Assembly: GCF_029784155.1 (NCBI RefSeq) | Contig: NC_073691.1 | Location: 58,452,217 to 58,516,216, forward strand | DNA: 64,000 nucleotides | Direction of reading: 5' to 3' | Source: Uranotaenia lowii | Lineage: Eukaryota > Arthropoda > Insecta > Diptera > Culicidae | In this document: piece by piece, positions 11,961-23,624 of the stretch | Numbering within the stretch: position 1 is the first letter of the stretch | Layout of the letters: the number at the start of each line of letters is the position of its first letter | The notes under the pieces: generated by a model | Told to the model about the DNA's origin: nothing | Database searches by the model: none | The model's input: the letters and a program-made list of their open reading frames with translations, nothing else | Translations under genes and position numbers: made by a program

Positions 11961-12644
11961 TTATTAATTACCATAAATTCAATTCTCATGAATTTAATAT
12001 TCATCCATCCTCTTGTCCCCCCTTCAAATAATCGTATAGTCTCAGCGATTTTCAATTCGCGTTTTCTTTTTGAATCCGAATTCATAATTTGCAAAAATGG
12101 CAAAAACAAATGCTTACTGAAATTATCAGCAACTTTCGCTGACACTGATTGAATGCTTAAGCTGCAGTCACTGATCAAAAACAGTGAGCGACAGAAATGA
12201 ATAAGCGAAAGACGCTTTCGTAGCTTTCGAGTGAAACAAGTTAGTTCGGGTTTACGAGTGAGCTTTCTACTGACTGATAGACACACTCACAAAGCTTTCT
12301 GTAGGCACGAGGATGACCGAGCCGATCAGAAGCTTTTATATTTGTTGACTTTTCAATTCCGTTCATTTCAGTTGAAGCTTTTTACACTGATAGAAAATCA
12401 CAGTCAGTATCATTTGTGCTTTAAGAAAATTTGCAGCACTGCACTCGATAACTTTTCTTGCTCACTCACTCCCTCACTCATTCATTTACTGATTGATGAT
12501 CGAATGCTGTCTGCCTGATACATCTTGCTTTGAAGTTGGGGAGGACCAACACGCAAACAGTATGTATGTACATATGTATCTGCCGCTATGGCAGAAAGTA
12601 CGCTGGCAGTATGAACCGATGCAAGGCCGCATTGATTGAGTTTT

Positions 12645-12664
12645 AGTGAGTGAGTGAGTGAGTG
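12645..12664 (+). repeat. Short GTGA microsatellite
   Basis: About five tandem GTGA units, with a weaker CTCACT repeat near 12461-12480 in the same arm. Confidence 0.7.
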
Positions 12665-12984
12665 GATTTTCGAATTGGATCTTGTATCAGTAAGTGTCTC
12701 AATCACTTCTGATACACCAGGTAGTGAGCTTGAGAGATCGACTTTGAAGCGAATCCGCTCTCGCTTTTGAATCTTGTTTACTTTGACTTCGCATTGTCGC
12801 ACTGCCAACTCTCTAGGGAACTACAGGCAGCAGCATTCGGCTTTGAATTTTTTCAACTAGAAACCTATCATGAGCGTTTCTTCCGAGTGATTTTCGGAAC
12901 ACTGATCCTAGGCAAAATACAACGCGAAAATTGTCGGTAGTGACGTCACTTTTGTCATGATAGCTATGTTTACGAAAAAAAACT

Positions 12985-14645
12985 TTACTTTATGGCAACT
13001 AATAATGACAAAAATGTGACTGATGTGGTAAAAATCTGACAAATATGACAAACATTTTGCAAATGTGGTAAAAAATTACAAAATTATGACTATAGTATGA
13101 TAAATGTGGTGAAAACATGACAAAATTATGACAACAGTATGACCAAAATCTTACAAATATGACTAAAGTTTGTATGTAAATGTAACTAATTTAAATATAA
13201 TCACAAAAATCTAATCAATATGAAAAAATTATGGCATTAATAGGACAAAAAAAAATTACTACAAAATGACAAAATATGACATAAATCTGACAAATAAGAC
13301 AAAAATTTGACAAATGTTATAAAAATATTACAAAATTATTACAAATATCGCTTAAATATTGCAAAATTATGGCATAAGTATGACAACAAAATTGACAAAA
13401 CATGACAAAAATATTACAAAATTATGATAAAAAAAACTGACAAATAGGACAAAATTTAGTTTTTTTTGTGTTATATGTACTAACACACTACAAATTTTCA
13501 AAAACTATCAAAACATAAGTTCATGAATCATATATCCGATTTCTGACTACAGACTACAAATTTAGATAAATTTACCAGAATTTAGGTAAAAATATTGAGG
13601 CATCTAAAACTCAGCGCATTTCAAACTAAAGTTTAAAGATATACAAAAAAATCATGATTCAGTAATCAAAATGAGATTACAATTAGTAGCCAAGCTATAA
13701 AATAAAACTTGTTTTCTTATTCCGAAAATAAAATAAAAAACGTCAGAAATAAAAATTGAAATTTGAATAATGAATTCAAACTTGAAATTAAGTTGATTTA
13801 TGGATCGGTTATTCAATACGAAATTAATCGCGCATGATTATGTTTTAAATTTCAGAATTCAAAAGCAAGATTTTTACAGTAAAATTTAGTCTTTTTACTT
13901 GATATTTTCAAAGTATTATATACCTATGTATATAAAAACTATAATTTATCTCATGCAAATAATAAATACAAAGCCTTATAATAGACGAATATGGTGTGAA
14001 AGACTAAAACGAAAGTAACAATTTTCGATTAATAGGTTAGTACTACTAAAATTATTTTTTATCGTATTACCATCACCATATTCTGAATAACCTTTGAGTT
14101 TAAAGATTAAACTGAAAAAAATTAAGTCCTCTCACACTTGTACGTTCAACTTGCATAAAAATATCATAATTTTCGGTCAAAAACCTGATGAACATATTTA
14201 TTTGCACATTTCGAAACATGGAAAACCATAAAATCTCAATCGAGAAAACCGGGGGAAAAAGCGTGAATTTGAAAATGGAAACTCGCTGACCATCCTGCAT
14301 TTGTCATATTTTTATCACTATGATAAAACTATGTAAAAATATGGCAAATATTTTTACATAGTTTCATCATAGTTATTGTAATTTTTTTGTCATTCTTGTA
14401 ATATTTTAATCATAATTTTGTCTAATTTGTCATAATTCATGTCATGTCATTTTTTGTCATAATTCATGTCATGTTTTGTCATTTTATTGTCATATTTTTA
14501 CCACACTTGCCATATTTTGGTTATTTGATTGTCATTATTTTGTCATAATAATATCATATTTTTGTCAATTTTTTTTCCATGTTTGTAATTTTAATGCCAT
14601 TTTTGTCATATTTGTGTCGTAATTTTATTGTAATTTTGTCTTAGC
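12985..14645. repeat. Second TGACAAA fold-back array with non-repetitive core
   Basis: The left arm (12985-13460) is rich in TGACAAA words and the right arm (about 14304-14640) in TTTGTCA words. Between them lies a core of about 830 bp. The core start (13473-13736) is related to 55972-56560: shared words include AAAACTATCAAAACATAAGT, TTTACCAGAATTTAGGTAAA and TTATTCCGAAAATAAAATA. This looks like a dispersed element family with fold-back ends. Confidence 0.7.
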
Positions 14646-15360
14646 TACCCAAATACAGATTTGACGACGTATAAGTGCGAAAAACTTATCAATAACATTA
14701 CTGAAAAAATTATGCGCCGGCCGATGGGAGATACCAAGAATAAAATAGAAATATTTCTTACAAAAAACTACAAATATTTTTTTCAAACTTTCATGAATTA
14801 CCATAATATTACCTTCATTTCCTTCATTGAAAGTGTTTCGATTGTTTTTTAGGTACACGCATTCGTAACTGTCCCATTTCTAAATTAAATAACCTTTGTT
14901 AATGATTTGAGATGTGCTTTGTCGGCTTTATCTGACTGTTGTTTTCTGCGTTCAGAAGTGACTATAGAAATACTGAAAACATCATCTTGTGATATACCAA
15001 TATTCATAGGCAATCAATGGGTTTTTGGGAAGAATGACAGCTTGCTGTTAAATTCCTTAAAAAAAATAGGCAATCAATTTTCTATGATACTGTAATTAAT
15101 AAAAAAATGACTATCAGGATATTTGAACAAGTTTCATTTTTATAATTTATTCTTAGCAATAATTCCTTCAACAGTGTTCATAAAACCATTTAAATTAAAT
15201 GTCTTAATCTTGCAACGTGACTTTGATACAAATAACTGCTACTTGAAACGGCTTTTTTAAAGTGATTAAAAAACTCAAGTATCTGAAACGTTACCGCTTA
15301 ACGGTAAAACCACTTCTAAAGATCATTACATCGCCAGCAAAAAAAAATTAACGCAATAAC
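14646..15360. other. AT-rich spacer, nothing recognised
   Basis: No supported gene, RNA or repeat boundary. Short open frames on both strands are not protein-like. Confidence 0.4.
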
Positions 15361-15367
15361 AACAGAA

Positions 15368-16080
15368 CTACAACATCCGCAGCGGAACACGGGGACGGGA
15401 AGGTGGCTCCGGAGGATGACCTTCGTTCGTGATGAAATTTTCCCGCCATTTCTGAAACAACGGCAGCAGCACCGGGCGGTGGGGTTTCGATATCGGCAGC
15501 TCGCGAAGACTACGAAACGAATAGGCTTTAGCTTTAGGTTTGTAAGTGAGTAAACTCGTTTGGTTGAGTATGATCGGCGGCGTCAAACCAAACAACACCT
15601 TCTCGAAATCGACGAGCACTCAGCCTGGTTCAGCTCAACTCAGAAGGGGTAGATCCAAAATGTACAGTTTGATCTGCTGAGGGTTGAGCAGCTCGTGGTG
15701 GCCATTCACCCACCAAATCTCGTGCAGTTGATCCCCCTCAGCCCCGTCAGATATATGAGGGGATGAAGTTGTTTTTGCGTGCTTCCATAATGAAAAAAAA
15801 CTTCTTGAGTCCCCACATTTGGCACAACCCAGTGCGAAATACCAACATATTGGGCAATTATGACGAGGCGCGCTAAGATATGTATGACCAACAGGTTGCA
15901 GATTTGCGAGTCAGATTCTGCAAAACCTTGGCCCGAACGCTACATCTCAGAGTTGAGGAATATCTAGGTATAGCTTGGTAGGCACTTAGCTGAGGTTGCA
16001 AAACTTCTTTGCCCAGCACACCTTGAGTGGCTCCAAGGACGATGACGGATGAACCGCTATCTTCTTTTTTAACAGTAGGT
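15368..16080 (-). pseudogene. Broken copy of an unrecognised protein-coding gene
   Basis: A stretch with clearly higher GC than its surroundings reads as protein on the minus strand over about 235 codons, with several breaks. An open block runs from about 16080 to 15885, including SSVIVLGATQGVLGKEVLQP. Two in-frame stops and probable frameshifts follow. Then comes a block with LHEIWWVNGHHELLNP (about 15735-15650), two more in-frame stops, and an 83-codon block (15619-15368) ending at TAG with FQKWRENF near its end. The later blocks share one frame without an obvious intron, suggesting a retrocopy or dying gene. No poly-A tail follows. I do not recognise the family and assign no function. Confidence 0.55.
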
Positions 16081-16438
16081 ATAGCTTACAGCAGCTCCCT
16101 AAGAATGTCTGCATGTTTGCATATAAACAAAATTGCTTTCAGTCTTGGGGATAATAGATTACCGTGATGATGATGATTAAGATGTAGTGCGTCAAACAGT
16201 TTCTACCTGTAATAAACCTTAAGAACGTTCCCGATAAACAAACCAGTTGCCAGATGATTGTGCAATTTCGTGTTTATGATTGAGAGCGAAGCACACATTT
16301 TAACTGAAGCAAGGAAAAAGGTTCACTTTTTCATATGGCGTAGTTAGAATCGCTGTAAGGGAAGGAATTATATGAAACTAATTCTACTTGTCTGAATTAA
16401 AGGGGGTCCTATTTATTGTTGTCCAAAACCTTTTGTTG
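16081..16438. other. Spacer left of the LTR retrotransposon
   Basis: No feature supported. CATAG at 16439-16443 is the left target duplication of the retrotransposon. Confidence 0.4.
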
Positions 16439-16443
16439 CATAG

Positions 16444-16655
16444 TGTTTTGTACCTGTTGTGTCACCACGAGAGAAAGCCAAGTTTTCGCGTTTTTAAGTT
16501 TTAGTATAATTCTCAACCTCGTTGTCGTTAAAGTACAAAATTCAGAATGAATAATAAGAATAACAAAAGTATATCTAACTGACATATCTCGTTGGGGCAT
16601 CCAGTGATGACGATCTTCGATGATGTTCGAAAGCTGCGCATCGAGGGACCCAACA
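16444..16655 (-). repeat. 3' LTR of Ty3-type element
   Basis: 212 bp, TG...CA ends, identical by eye to the copy at 22990-23201. It lies next to the polypurine tract on the minus strand. Confidence 0.92.
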
Positions 16656-16664
16656 TCTCCCCTT

Positions 16665-19202
16665 TTAAGCCCAGAGTCCAGGAGTATATCGATCCGGAAC
16701 ACGTCTCGTACGTTCAGAACGTCTAAGTTGAGCTCCAGGGTCGTTGATTGTAGAAGTCGCATTTTCCTTCGAAGAAAGCCCGAAGTCATCCAGAAGAATA
16801 TCCAAAGGAATGCGTGATCGTTGTTCAGGTTGTTCGGGACTATCGGAAAGTCGGCGGCGGAGTTGGTTGGTATGCACTTTCAAAGGCCTATCGTAATTTT
16901 GAAGTTCGATGATGTAATGCACTTCCCCCTTTTTCTCGATAATCTTTCCTGGCGCCCATGTAAAATCGCCTCTTCGAAACACATGTACGTAAACTAGATC
17001 GCCTTTTTCAAAATAACGATCAATCGCACCATGTTTTAAATTATAAGCAGCATTTTGTTTGAAATTTTCGATTGTAGGTTTAGGTTTAGGTTCAGGTTTA
17101 AGGAGTAAGTCAAAAGTACTTCTAGGCTGCCTACCTAACATAATTTCTGCTGGTGACTTTTTCCCAGGTGTTTGTGGATTGGGAGTAGTTCGATAAGCTT
17201 GCAAGAAAACTTGCAAAGATTCTTCTAAATCTGCTGCACTGATCTTTTTCAACGATCTTTTTAATGTATCCACGAAACGTTCTGCCTGTCCGTTAGATGA
17301 TGGATGATAAGGGGCAGTAGTAATATGATCAGTTCCGTGCTGCTGTAGAAAAGATCGAAACTCAGCACTAGTGAACTGAGGTCCATTGTCGGAAACGAGT
17401 GTCGTCATACAACCAAAACGAGCAATACATTGTCGTAAAAATTTAATGGTGGTTTTGGTGGTTGTAGAAGACGTAGCAAAAATTTCTGGCCATTTTGAAA
17501 GTGCATCGATTACTACGAAGAAGTAAGTTCCGTCCACTGGTCCAGCGTAATCTACGTGGACCCGTTGCCAAGTTCCAGTTGGAGTGGGCCACGACTGAAG
17601 GGAAACTTTCGTTGGAAGTTTTGCTGCTGCAGCACAGTTAGTGCAAGAACAAACAAGCTCTTCGATGTCATTGTCCAGCCTCGGCCAGAAAAAATAGCTT
17701 CTTGCAATCGATTTCATTCGGACGATTCCCGGATGAGCCTTGTGGAGCTGCTTGAGGATTCGTTTGCGATACGGTTCGGGAATGATGATTCTATCTCCAA
17801 CCAAAAGGCAACCATTTAGCTCACTGAGAGCAAAACGACGGCAGAATAGATGCTTTGCCTCTGGGTCGGTGATTTTCTTCGCTGAATCTGGCCAACCTTG
17901 ACGATGATATTCAAGAATTTTCTGTAACGATGATGAGCTTTGAGTTGCTTTGCTTATCATTTCTTGCGTTACTGGAACGTTTTGAAGCGAAGACTCGAGA
18001 GCACTTCCCATGTCTTCGTCGACGCGAATCGTTGCGATCACCAAGTCCTCGTCAGCTTGATGATGTCTGTTTATCAGGCGTGAGAGAACGTCGGCATAAC
18101 CAAATTTATCCGTTGCTACATACTCGATACGAAAATCATAGCTTAGAAGAATAGTGGCCCAACGTTGTAACCGATTTGCGGAATGAACCGGTATGCCTTT
18201 GTGGGATCCAAATATGGAAAGCAACGGTTTGTGATCCGTTTGCAAGGTAAAGTGCCTTCCATAAATCATCGAATGGAACTTTAAAACACCAAAAACGAGA
18301 GCGAGGCCCTCTTTCTCAATTTGCCCGTAGTTCCTCTCGGCAGGGGTGAGAGAACGACTACGATGCTGAACCACCTTAACTGCTCCAGTTGGTAGGCGAT
18401 GCAAGAGACAGGCACCGATTCCGGTGCTCGACGCGTCAGCCGCAACGATGATTTCATGGCGAGGGTCAAAATGCATCAAAAGTAATTCGGAACTCAATAT
18501 CTGCTTAAACTCTTCGAAAGACTGTTGACATTCCGACGACCAGTTCCAACGAGCATTCGACTTGAGAAGTTGATCCAGAGGATGTCGTAATCGATGCATT
18601 TCTGCCACGAATTTTGAGTAATAATTTACGGCGCCAAGAAATGCGCGCAGCTCCTGCAGATTGGTTGGAGGAGGCATGCTCGATATAGCTTGTAGTTTAT
18701 CTGGATCAGGGCGAATTCCAGAGCTGCTGACAATATGCCCAAGGTATTTTATTTCTTCCATAAAAAATCGACATTTTTCTAGCTGCAAATGGAAACCAAA
18801 ATCTTTAATGCGATCTAAAGTTGCACGAAGATTGTGAAGGTGGTCTTCGGCGTTTCGTCCGCCGACGAGCACATCATCCAGATAAACACGAACACCCTTC
18901 AATCCAGAAACCATGGAGTCCATAATCTTTTGAAAGGCCCCGGGTGCTGGTTTGACCCCAGGAGCCAAACGGTTGAACCTGAATAACCCACGATACTTGT
19001 TTATCGTGAGCAAATCCTTAGATTCATCGTCAACTTCGATTTGCAAGTAAGCGTTCGATAAATCAATTATGCTGAATATGCGCATACCAGCAAGAGAGGA
19101 AAAAATATCATCAGGAATGGGGAGAGGATATTTGTTTGGCTGGAGAGCGTCGTTCAAGCCCGTCGAGTAATCTCCGCAGCTACAATAGGTGCTGCCCAGC
19201 AC
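16665..19202 (-). pseudogene. Ty3 pol: RT, RNase H and integrase (frameshifted from upstream part)
   Basis: Open frame of 845 codons. RT has FSIIDLSNAYLQIEV and the YLDD box. RNase H has ADASSTGIGACL and LQTDHKPLL. The integrase zinc finger is HKAH then CTNC, and its core D, D and E residues sit in HVDYAG, VSDNGPQF and NGQAERF. A C-terminal GPY/F-like segment follows (GDFTWAPGKI). The first residues are not native: the true frame enters from 19154-19594. A small deletion or rearrangement near 19160-19200 shifts the frame just before the CGDYSTGLND motif, removing part of the RT fingers. The polyprotein is interrupted there. Elements of this kind are often annotated in insects as K02A2.6-like. 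Confidence 0.88.
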
Positions 19203-19676
19203 GAATATTCGACCGGAGTAATGATGCCGAGATCTTCCAGTCGTTGTAGTTCGGCTTCCAGAGCTTCGTGGGCTGCTTGAGCAACCGGACGTCGTGGTAC
19301 GTACACAGGCTGAGAATTTGGCTTCAAGTACAATTTCACCTGTGTCTTAGTGCACAATCCCAAGGAGTTCTGGAAGAGCTCGGGAAACATTTGCTGTAGC
19401 TGTCGCACCTTATCGTCGGATCCAGACTTCACGCTGACTCTGTTGCACACAGAAGACAATGGAATGGACCATAAGTTGAACGAATCGATCAGATCTAGGC
19501 CCAATAAATTGAGATCATCGCTCGGAGCAATGTAGCAGGTAGCAGGTTTGCTGATATCCTGAAGCGTAACGGTGCACTGAAACTCTGCTTCCAAGTTGAC
19601 GTTTCCACCAGAAGCGCTGATAGCTTCGTGCTCAGTTGGTTTTGTTGGAGGAGCACCTAAAGCAATCCAATTTTTC
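19154..19676 (-). pseudogene. Ty3 pol: protease C-terminal part and RT start
   Basis: Minus-strand frame with LLGLDLIDSFNLW, the C-terminal retropepsin region, followed by the linker and RT start (LEDLGIITPVEYSCWAAPIV). Its upstream half, with the catalytic DTASD, lies beyond the nested element at 21682-21790. The downstream end runs out of frame with the main pol frame. Confidence 0.8.
19669..19676 (+). repeat. 8-bp target duplication AATTTTTC, left
   Basis: Identical to 21674-21681 and flanks the hAT-like element. Confidence 0.8.
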
Positions 19677-21673
19677 TAGGGTGGTCGGATTTACCGGTTT
19701 TTTTTCAAATCCGGTATTTCGGTATTCGTAATTTATAAAACCGATAAAACCGGTAAAACCGGTATTTTTCAAATCATATCAAATTCATGAAAAAGTTCCG
19801 TCTAATTGCAGTAGCATAAAATGCTCAGAATTTATAACGCAATAGATTTAGCAACATTATTATAATCATTTATCATCCAAATTTCATAATTATAATTTCG
19901 CTGTGAAGTTACAGAGATTAAAGAAGTTTCATATAATTTTCAACGAATTTTTGTCCTGTACTCTGTTATACAGTATTCAGATTTAAGAACAGATTTTATA
20001 ATCTTGTTTTTATCGCAGCTGGGGAAAGAACAGATTTTACAGATTTAGGAAAAGTTTTAAAACTTCTTTCATGAAAATGATATACAACATATATTTATTT
20101 TGATATACAAAAAGATTTTACGGTAAAAAAAGTAAGACAAAATAAAAAACTCTGTGACAAAGTTTCTGGTTGACTCACTGAATTTCAGATTTTTGTTGTC
20201 TAAAATACGAATGTTTTCCCCGCAACTAAGGTCGTGATCGCATTCAGTTTGCCTTTCTTACATTAAAACGAATAAATAGAAATAAAAACCTATTCAAAAT
20301 CCAGTCAAAGTTCAGCAATAAATATAGTTGTTTGGATCTGATCCATACGTGTTTCATTATAATACTGTTGCAAATTTATAAAAACTTTGTAACTGCTTTG
20401 GCTGGAAAAAGAAAATGCTTCAACAGAGTTAAAAATAAAAACAGCAGAATTCCATTAATTACCTTGAAAATATTGATAGATAAATTTCTCACAAACATTT
20501 TAACATGTGTTTGTTTGATGAAAAATTAAATGTTTTGAAACAAAGAAGGATGTTTCTAACCAATTTTCAACATTTTCGGTTTTAAATTTTAAATTTGTGA
20601 AAGCCCGGCACCATTTGATAACCGCCTGAAACTTGATGAACCCTATAAACTTGGCCTGCTTATAGATTTCTCATTTTTGCATCTTTTGACTAAGTAGTAA
20701 TCTTAAATTTCTTGTAGCTGTATTTTTATTCAGTCATTGTATGTACACTTGAACAATCTTTAAATGTAGTCGAGCGTTAGTTCGATAGCTGAACTGAAAT
20801 GTGTAAAGTTTCATATAAAAATATCTTCTAAGAGAGAGGTGGGAGCTTGGCAATGCCCTTTTGAATGCCACTATAGCTTTCATCCAGAAAGTTATATCGA
20901 CAAGTTTTAGCAATAATCCAATCTCACATAAACTAAGGTTGCCAGATTGCCCGGTTTTATCCGGGTTTGCCCGGATATTTAATATAAAATTTGGAGAAAG
21001 TCCGGTCCAGCCCGGTTGCCCGGATTCATTGGAAATGCCGGGATTTTGCCCGGGTTTATTCTCACTTTCATTCTTAAATCAAACTAAAAAAAATACAAAT
21101 TGTGTTCCAAATTTGTTTATTTATGCGTCCAAAATGAAATTTCCTGAGAAAATTTCATAAAAACCATTAAATTTATTTTGAAAGCCTAAAATACGATTTA
21201 AAATCTGTTGATAAATTCTGGTGAAAAAAAAATTTATTCATTTATTTTTCTTGATTTTTAATGAGTAATTTCTTGGTTTTGACCTAATTTGCCCGATTTT
21301 TGCCAGAATTTTGGTCTACCATTTTGAAATCAAATGCCCGGATTTTGCCAGGTTTTCACATAAAAATAGCCCGGTTTGTCCGGCCCGGATACATGCTGAA
21401 AAAATTCTGGCAAACTAAACATAAACCTTGTAGTAAGGTTTATTGAGCTTAGATTTTGAAGCTGATTGAACAAAATTTGAGTATTTGCACTCATACATAT
21501 TTGGTAAAAATAAACATTTAGCTGTGTCAATTTTATTTCAATGCAAAACAATAATGAAAAATTTACCGGAAATATCGGTTTTTTACCGTATCAATAGTCG
21601 GTATTTCCGGTATTGGAAAATGGACGGTTTTACCGGTTTTACCGGTTTCGGTAAAACCGGTTAGACCACTCTA
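19677..21673. mobile_element. hAT-like non-autonomous element inserted in the Ty3 protease gene
   Basis: The ends are TAGGGTGGTC at the left and GACCACTCTA at the right. Each is followed inward by about 100 bp dense in ACCGGT/TACCGG words in inverted orientation. An exact 8-bp duplication AATTTTTC flanks it, as expected for hAT elements. The 2-kb interior has no long open frame and no recognisable transposase. A second repeat (20937-21411) is nested inside. The retropepsin reading frame continues across it, which proves insertion after the Ty3 element. Confidence 0.82.
20937..21411. mobile_element. MITE with GGTTGCCAGATTGCCCGG end, copy 1
   Basis: The left end is GGTTGCCAGATTGCCCGG and the right end reverse-complements to GCCAGAATTTTTTCAGC. 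CCCGG words are dense at both ends. AAACTAA flanks both sides (20930-20936 and 21412-21418). The interior matches 59935-60369 in opposite orientation, for example ATACGATTTAAAATCTGTT. The ends resemble hAT tips (AGGGTTGCCA). Confidence 0.75.
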
Positions 21674-21681
21674 AATTTTTC

Positions 21682-22014
21682 CGACTTATAACCGTGATAT
21701 CGGAAGCCGTATCTATTTGTAGTTTGATCGGCTTACCATTGATGAGAATGCTGACAAATTTGCGTCTCCGACGTACCAGTGATGTGACCGACGAATTTTT
21801 TTTCAGAGCGGAAAAATTATCTCTAGCTGTTTTTGGTTTCGGTTTGGATGCAAAAGCGCAGTAACCCTCCTTATGACCGGTGACTTAACAGTTTTTGCAG
21901 ACGTGGGTGGAGTATGAACAATTCGCACAGCCAGCAGGGTGATTTAGGAGGTTTATCTTCGGTTTTCGGCTTGTGATGTGGTTTTTTGTTGTTCTTCTGA
22001 TTGTGTTTTGTTCG
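21682..22014 (-). pseudogene. Ty3 nucleocapsid zinc knuckle and protease N-terminal part, disrupted
   Basis: Minus-strand reading gives cysteine-rich knuckle-like blocks (PCWLC, then after a one-base shift NCSYSTHVCKNC, a stop, VTGHKEGYC), followed by KFVSILINGKPIKLQIDTAS, the retropepsin active-site region. The gag frame also stops at a TAG just before it. At least one frameshift and two stops separate gag from protease. Confidence 0.7.
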
Positions 22015-22869
22015 CTACTTGTCAGTAAGAGCATGAATAGAAACTGCAGAAGAATGAGGAGTGTTTTCGATCAGGGCAGTGTCCAATTTTAGGTTCAACA
22101 TTCGCTGGCACTCAGTGGATAGGGCTTCCACTGTGAGAGCCGCGGCATCTTCCGTCTCTAGTTTGGACAGCAGCCTGGTACGGATTTCCGAATCTCGATG
22201 AGAACGCAATCCGCACACAAAAATGAGAGCCTTGAACTCGTTCTCGGTCAAACTGCTCACCTTAAAATCCTCGCAAAGCCGATTAACCGCACCGGCGTAG
22301 GCGATGAAGTCGTCGGATTCTGGCTTCGTGTATTGCAAGCATTTGCACCGCTTGTTGAACAGCGAGGTACGTCGTGAAAAAATTTCCGTGAGCTTCTTTG
22401 TTGTCTCCTCAAACGAAAAATCTTTGGGTTGTTTAGGCAAAATGTAATTCACGTACCTGCTGTGCGCTTTGGTGTCTAATTTTCGAAGCAATAGTCGAAC
22501 TTTAGATGGTCCATCCAGCTTATTAGCATCTTGCGAAAATGTATCCTCATAGCGGGAGAACCAAACATCAAACAGGCAATCGTCGGTGTCTGGATCATAA
22601 TGAAATTCCGTCATCGTGTTGGCCAAAGACTCTAAGAGGAATTCCTTGTTGTCTCCGGGTCCAGTAGCATTTAACCGTGGAGGTGCTACGATGGGTTTTG
22701 CGGCGAGAGATTTCACCAAATCCTGGAGTTGCTGTTGTTGTTGTTGGAGTGCGTTTAGGGTCTCCTGGAATCCCTTCGTTTGTTCCAGCTGTTGAGCTTG
22801 TAGCTGTGCATTTTGTTGGGAAACCGTAGCGAGGCTTACAATGATGCTTTTGAACTCGGCATCACTCAT
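22015..22869 (-). CDS. Ty3 gag (capsid region), truncated by stop
   Basis: 284 codons from an ATG about 120 bp inside the 5' LTR. The N-terminus is a glutamine-rich probable coiled coil (residues 15-50). Next comes an arthropod Ty3 capsid-like region, with DVWFSRYEDTF, KVRLLLRKLD and SDDFIAYAGAVNRLCEDF. Family gag proteins normally continue into CCHC knuckles and pol; here the frame ends at TAG with the knuckle relic downstream. Confidence 0.85.
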   Translation of the reverse strand: MSDAEFKSIIVSLATVSQQNAQLQAQQLEQTKGFQETLNALQQQQQQLQDLVKSLAAKPIVAPPRLNATGPGDNKEFLLESLANTMTEFHYDPDTDDCLFDVWFSRYEDTFSQDANKLDGPSKVRLLLRKLDTKAHSRYVNYILPKQPKDFSFEETTKKLTEIFSRRTSLFNKRCKCLQYTKPESDDFIAYAGAVNRLCEDFKVSSLTENEFKALIFVCGLRSHRDSEIRTRLLSKLETEDAAALTVEALSTECQRMLNLKLDTALIENTPHSSAVSIHALTDK

Positions 22870-22989
22870 GGTTGGTGTGAGGTTAGAACGATGGTTGTGG
22901 GTATCTTTTTGCGAAAATCGCCGTGTAACTGCTGTTTTGACTGTTGAGAAACAACGGAAACGATGATCTACAGGTTCCTCGTCGCCAAC

Positions 22990-23201
22990 TGTTTTGTACC
23001 TGTTGTGTCACCACGAGAGAAAGCCAAGTTTTCGCGTTTTTAAGTTTTAGTATAATTCTCAACCTCGTTGTCGTTAAAGTACAAAATTCAGAATGAATAA
23101 TAAGAATAACAAAAGTATATCTAACTGACATATCTCGTTGGGGCATCCAGTGATGACGATCTTCGATGATGTTCGAAAGCTGCGCATCGAGGGACCCAAC
23201 A
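22990..23201 (-). repeat. 5' LTR of Ty3-type element
   Basis: 212 bp, TG...CA ends, identical by eye to 16444-16655. It is followed outside by the target duplication CATAG at 23202-23206. Confidence 0.92.
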
Positions 23202-23206
23202 CATAG

Positions 23207-23622
23207 TATTCCTACATCTCAGCCATCAGCCATCAGCCAAAACAGATCTTCAGGCGGCATCCACGAAAAGGACGAATACATATACAAAGTTTCAAATATT
23301 TTGAAGTTAATTGCTAACTATGGTTCGTCTAAAATTTGGACATACTTCCCCTCTCCCCTATGCCACAATTCGTAACGATCGAGTTTACTCCCTCCCTCCT
23401 TTAAGAGCGTAACGTTATTTGTGGATGCCTTTTAATGAAAGAAAAGATCAATATAAACTACATTTGAATCTATTCGAGATTCCAGAATCCAGAACTGCAA
23501 ACAAGTTGAAGATAATTTAATAATATTTAATTCAAAATGTCTTTAAAAAACAACTGTTGTATTAAAGATTTAAAAAGGTTTTTGGTCGATTCAACGATTC
23601 ATAAAGAAATATCAACTGTCAA
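23207..23622. other. Spacer between the LTR element and the DD37E transposon
   Basis: No gene or repeat boundary recognised. Confidence 0.4.
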
Positions 23623-23624
23623 TA

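Larger units (their letters stand above)
10202..12904. mobile_element. Fold-back hAT-like element with 8-bp target duplication
   Basis: The tips read TAGTGTTCCGAAAATCACTC at the left and the reverse complement of CAGTGTTCCGAAAATCACTC at the right, 19 of 20 identical. The flanks are ATCCTAGA (10194-10201) and ATCCTAGG (12905-12912), a 7 of 8 match. An 8-bp duplication with a YAGTG tip fits the hAT superfamily, but no transposase is seen. Further inward the arms still match imperfectly in inverted orientation, for example GTGCTGCAAATTTTC near 10437-10451 and on the opposite strand near 12420-12440. The core (10908-11960) is a TGACAAA array. Confidence 0.7.
16444..23201 (-). mobile_element. Ty3-type LTR retrotransposon, defective, with nested hAT-like element
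   Basis: Two LTRs of 212 bp (16444-16655 and 22990-23201) show no difference by eye. A 5-bp target duplication CATAG flanks them (16439-16443, 23202-23206). Read on the minus strand, the order is 5' LTR, gag, protease, RT, RNase H, integrase, a purine-rich tract AAAAGGGGAGA next to the 3' LTR, then the 3' LTR. Bases next to the 5' LTR, TTGGCGACGAGGA, could be the primer-binding site. Removing the insert at 19677-21673 leaves about 4.75 kb. Identical LTRs imply recent insertion, yet gag and pol are broken, so a defective copy was probably mobilised in trans. Confidence 0.92.

Noticed and set aside
10908..14645. CRISPR-like array of regular repeats and spacers
   Set aside because: The repeats are 7-9-base degenerate words with irregular spacing and a mid-point reversal; no conserved repeat and the context is eukaryotic.
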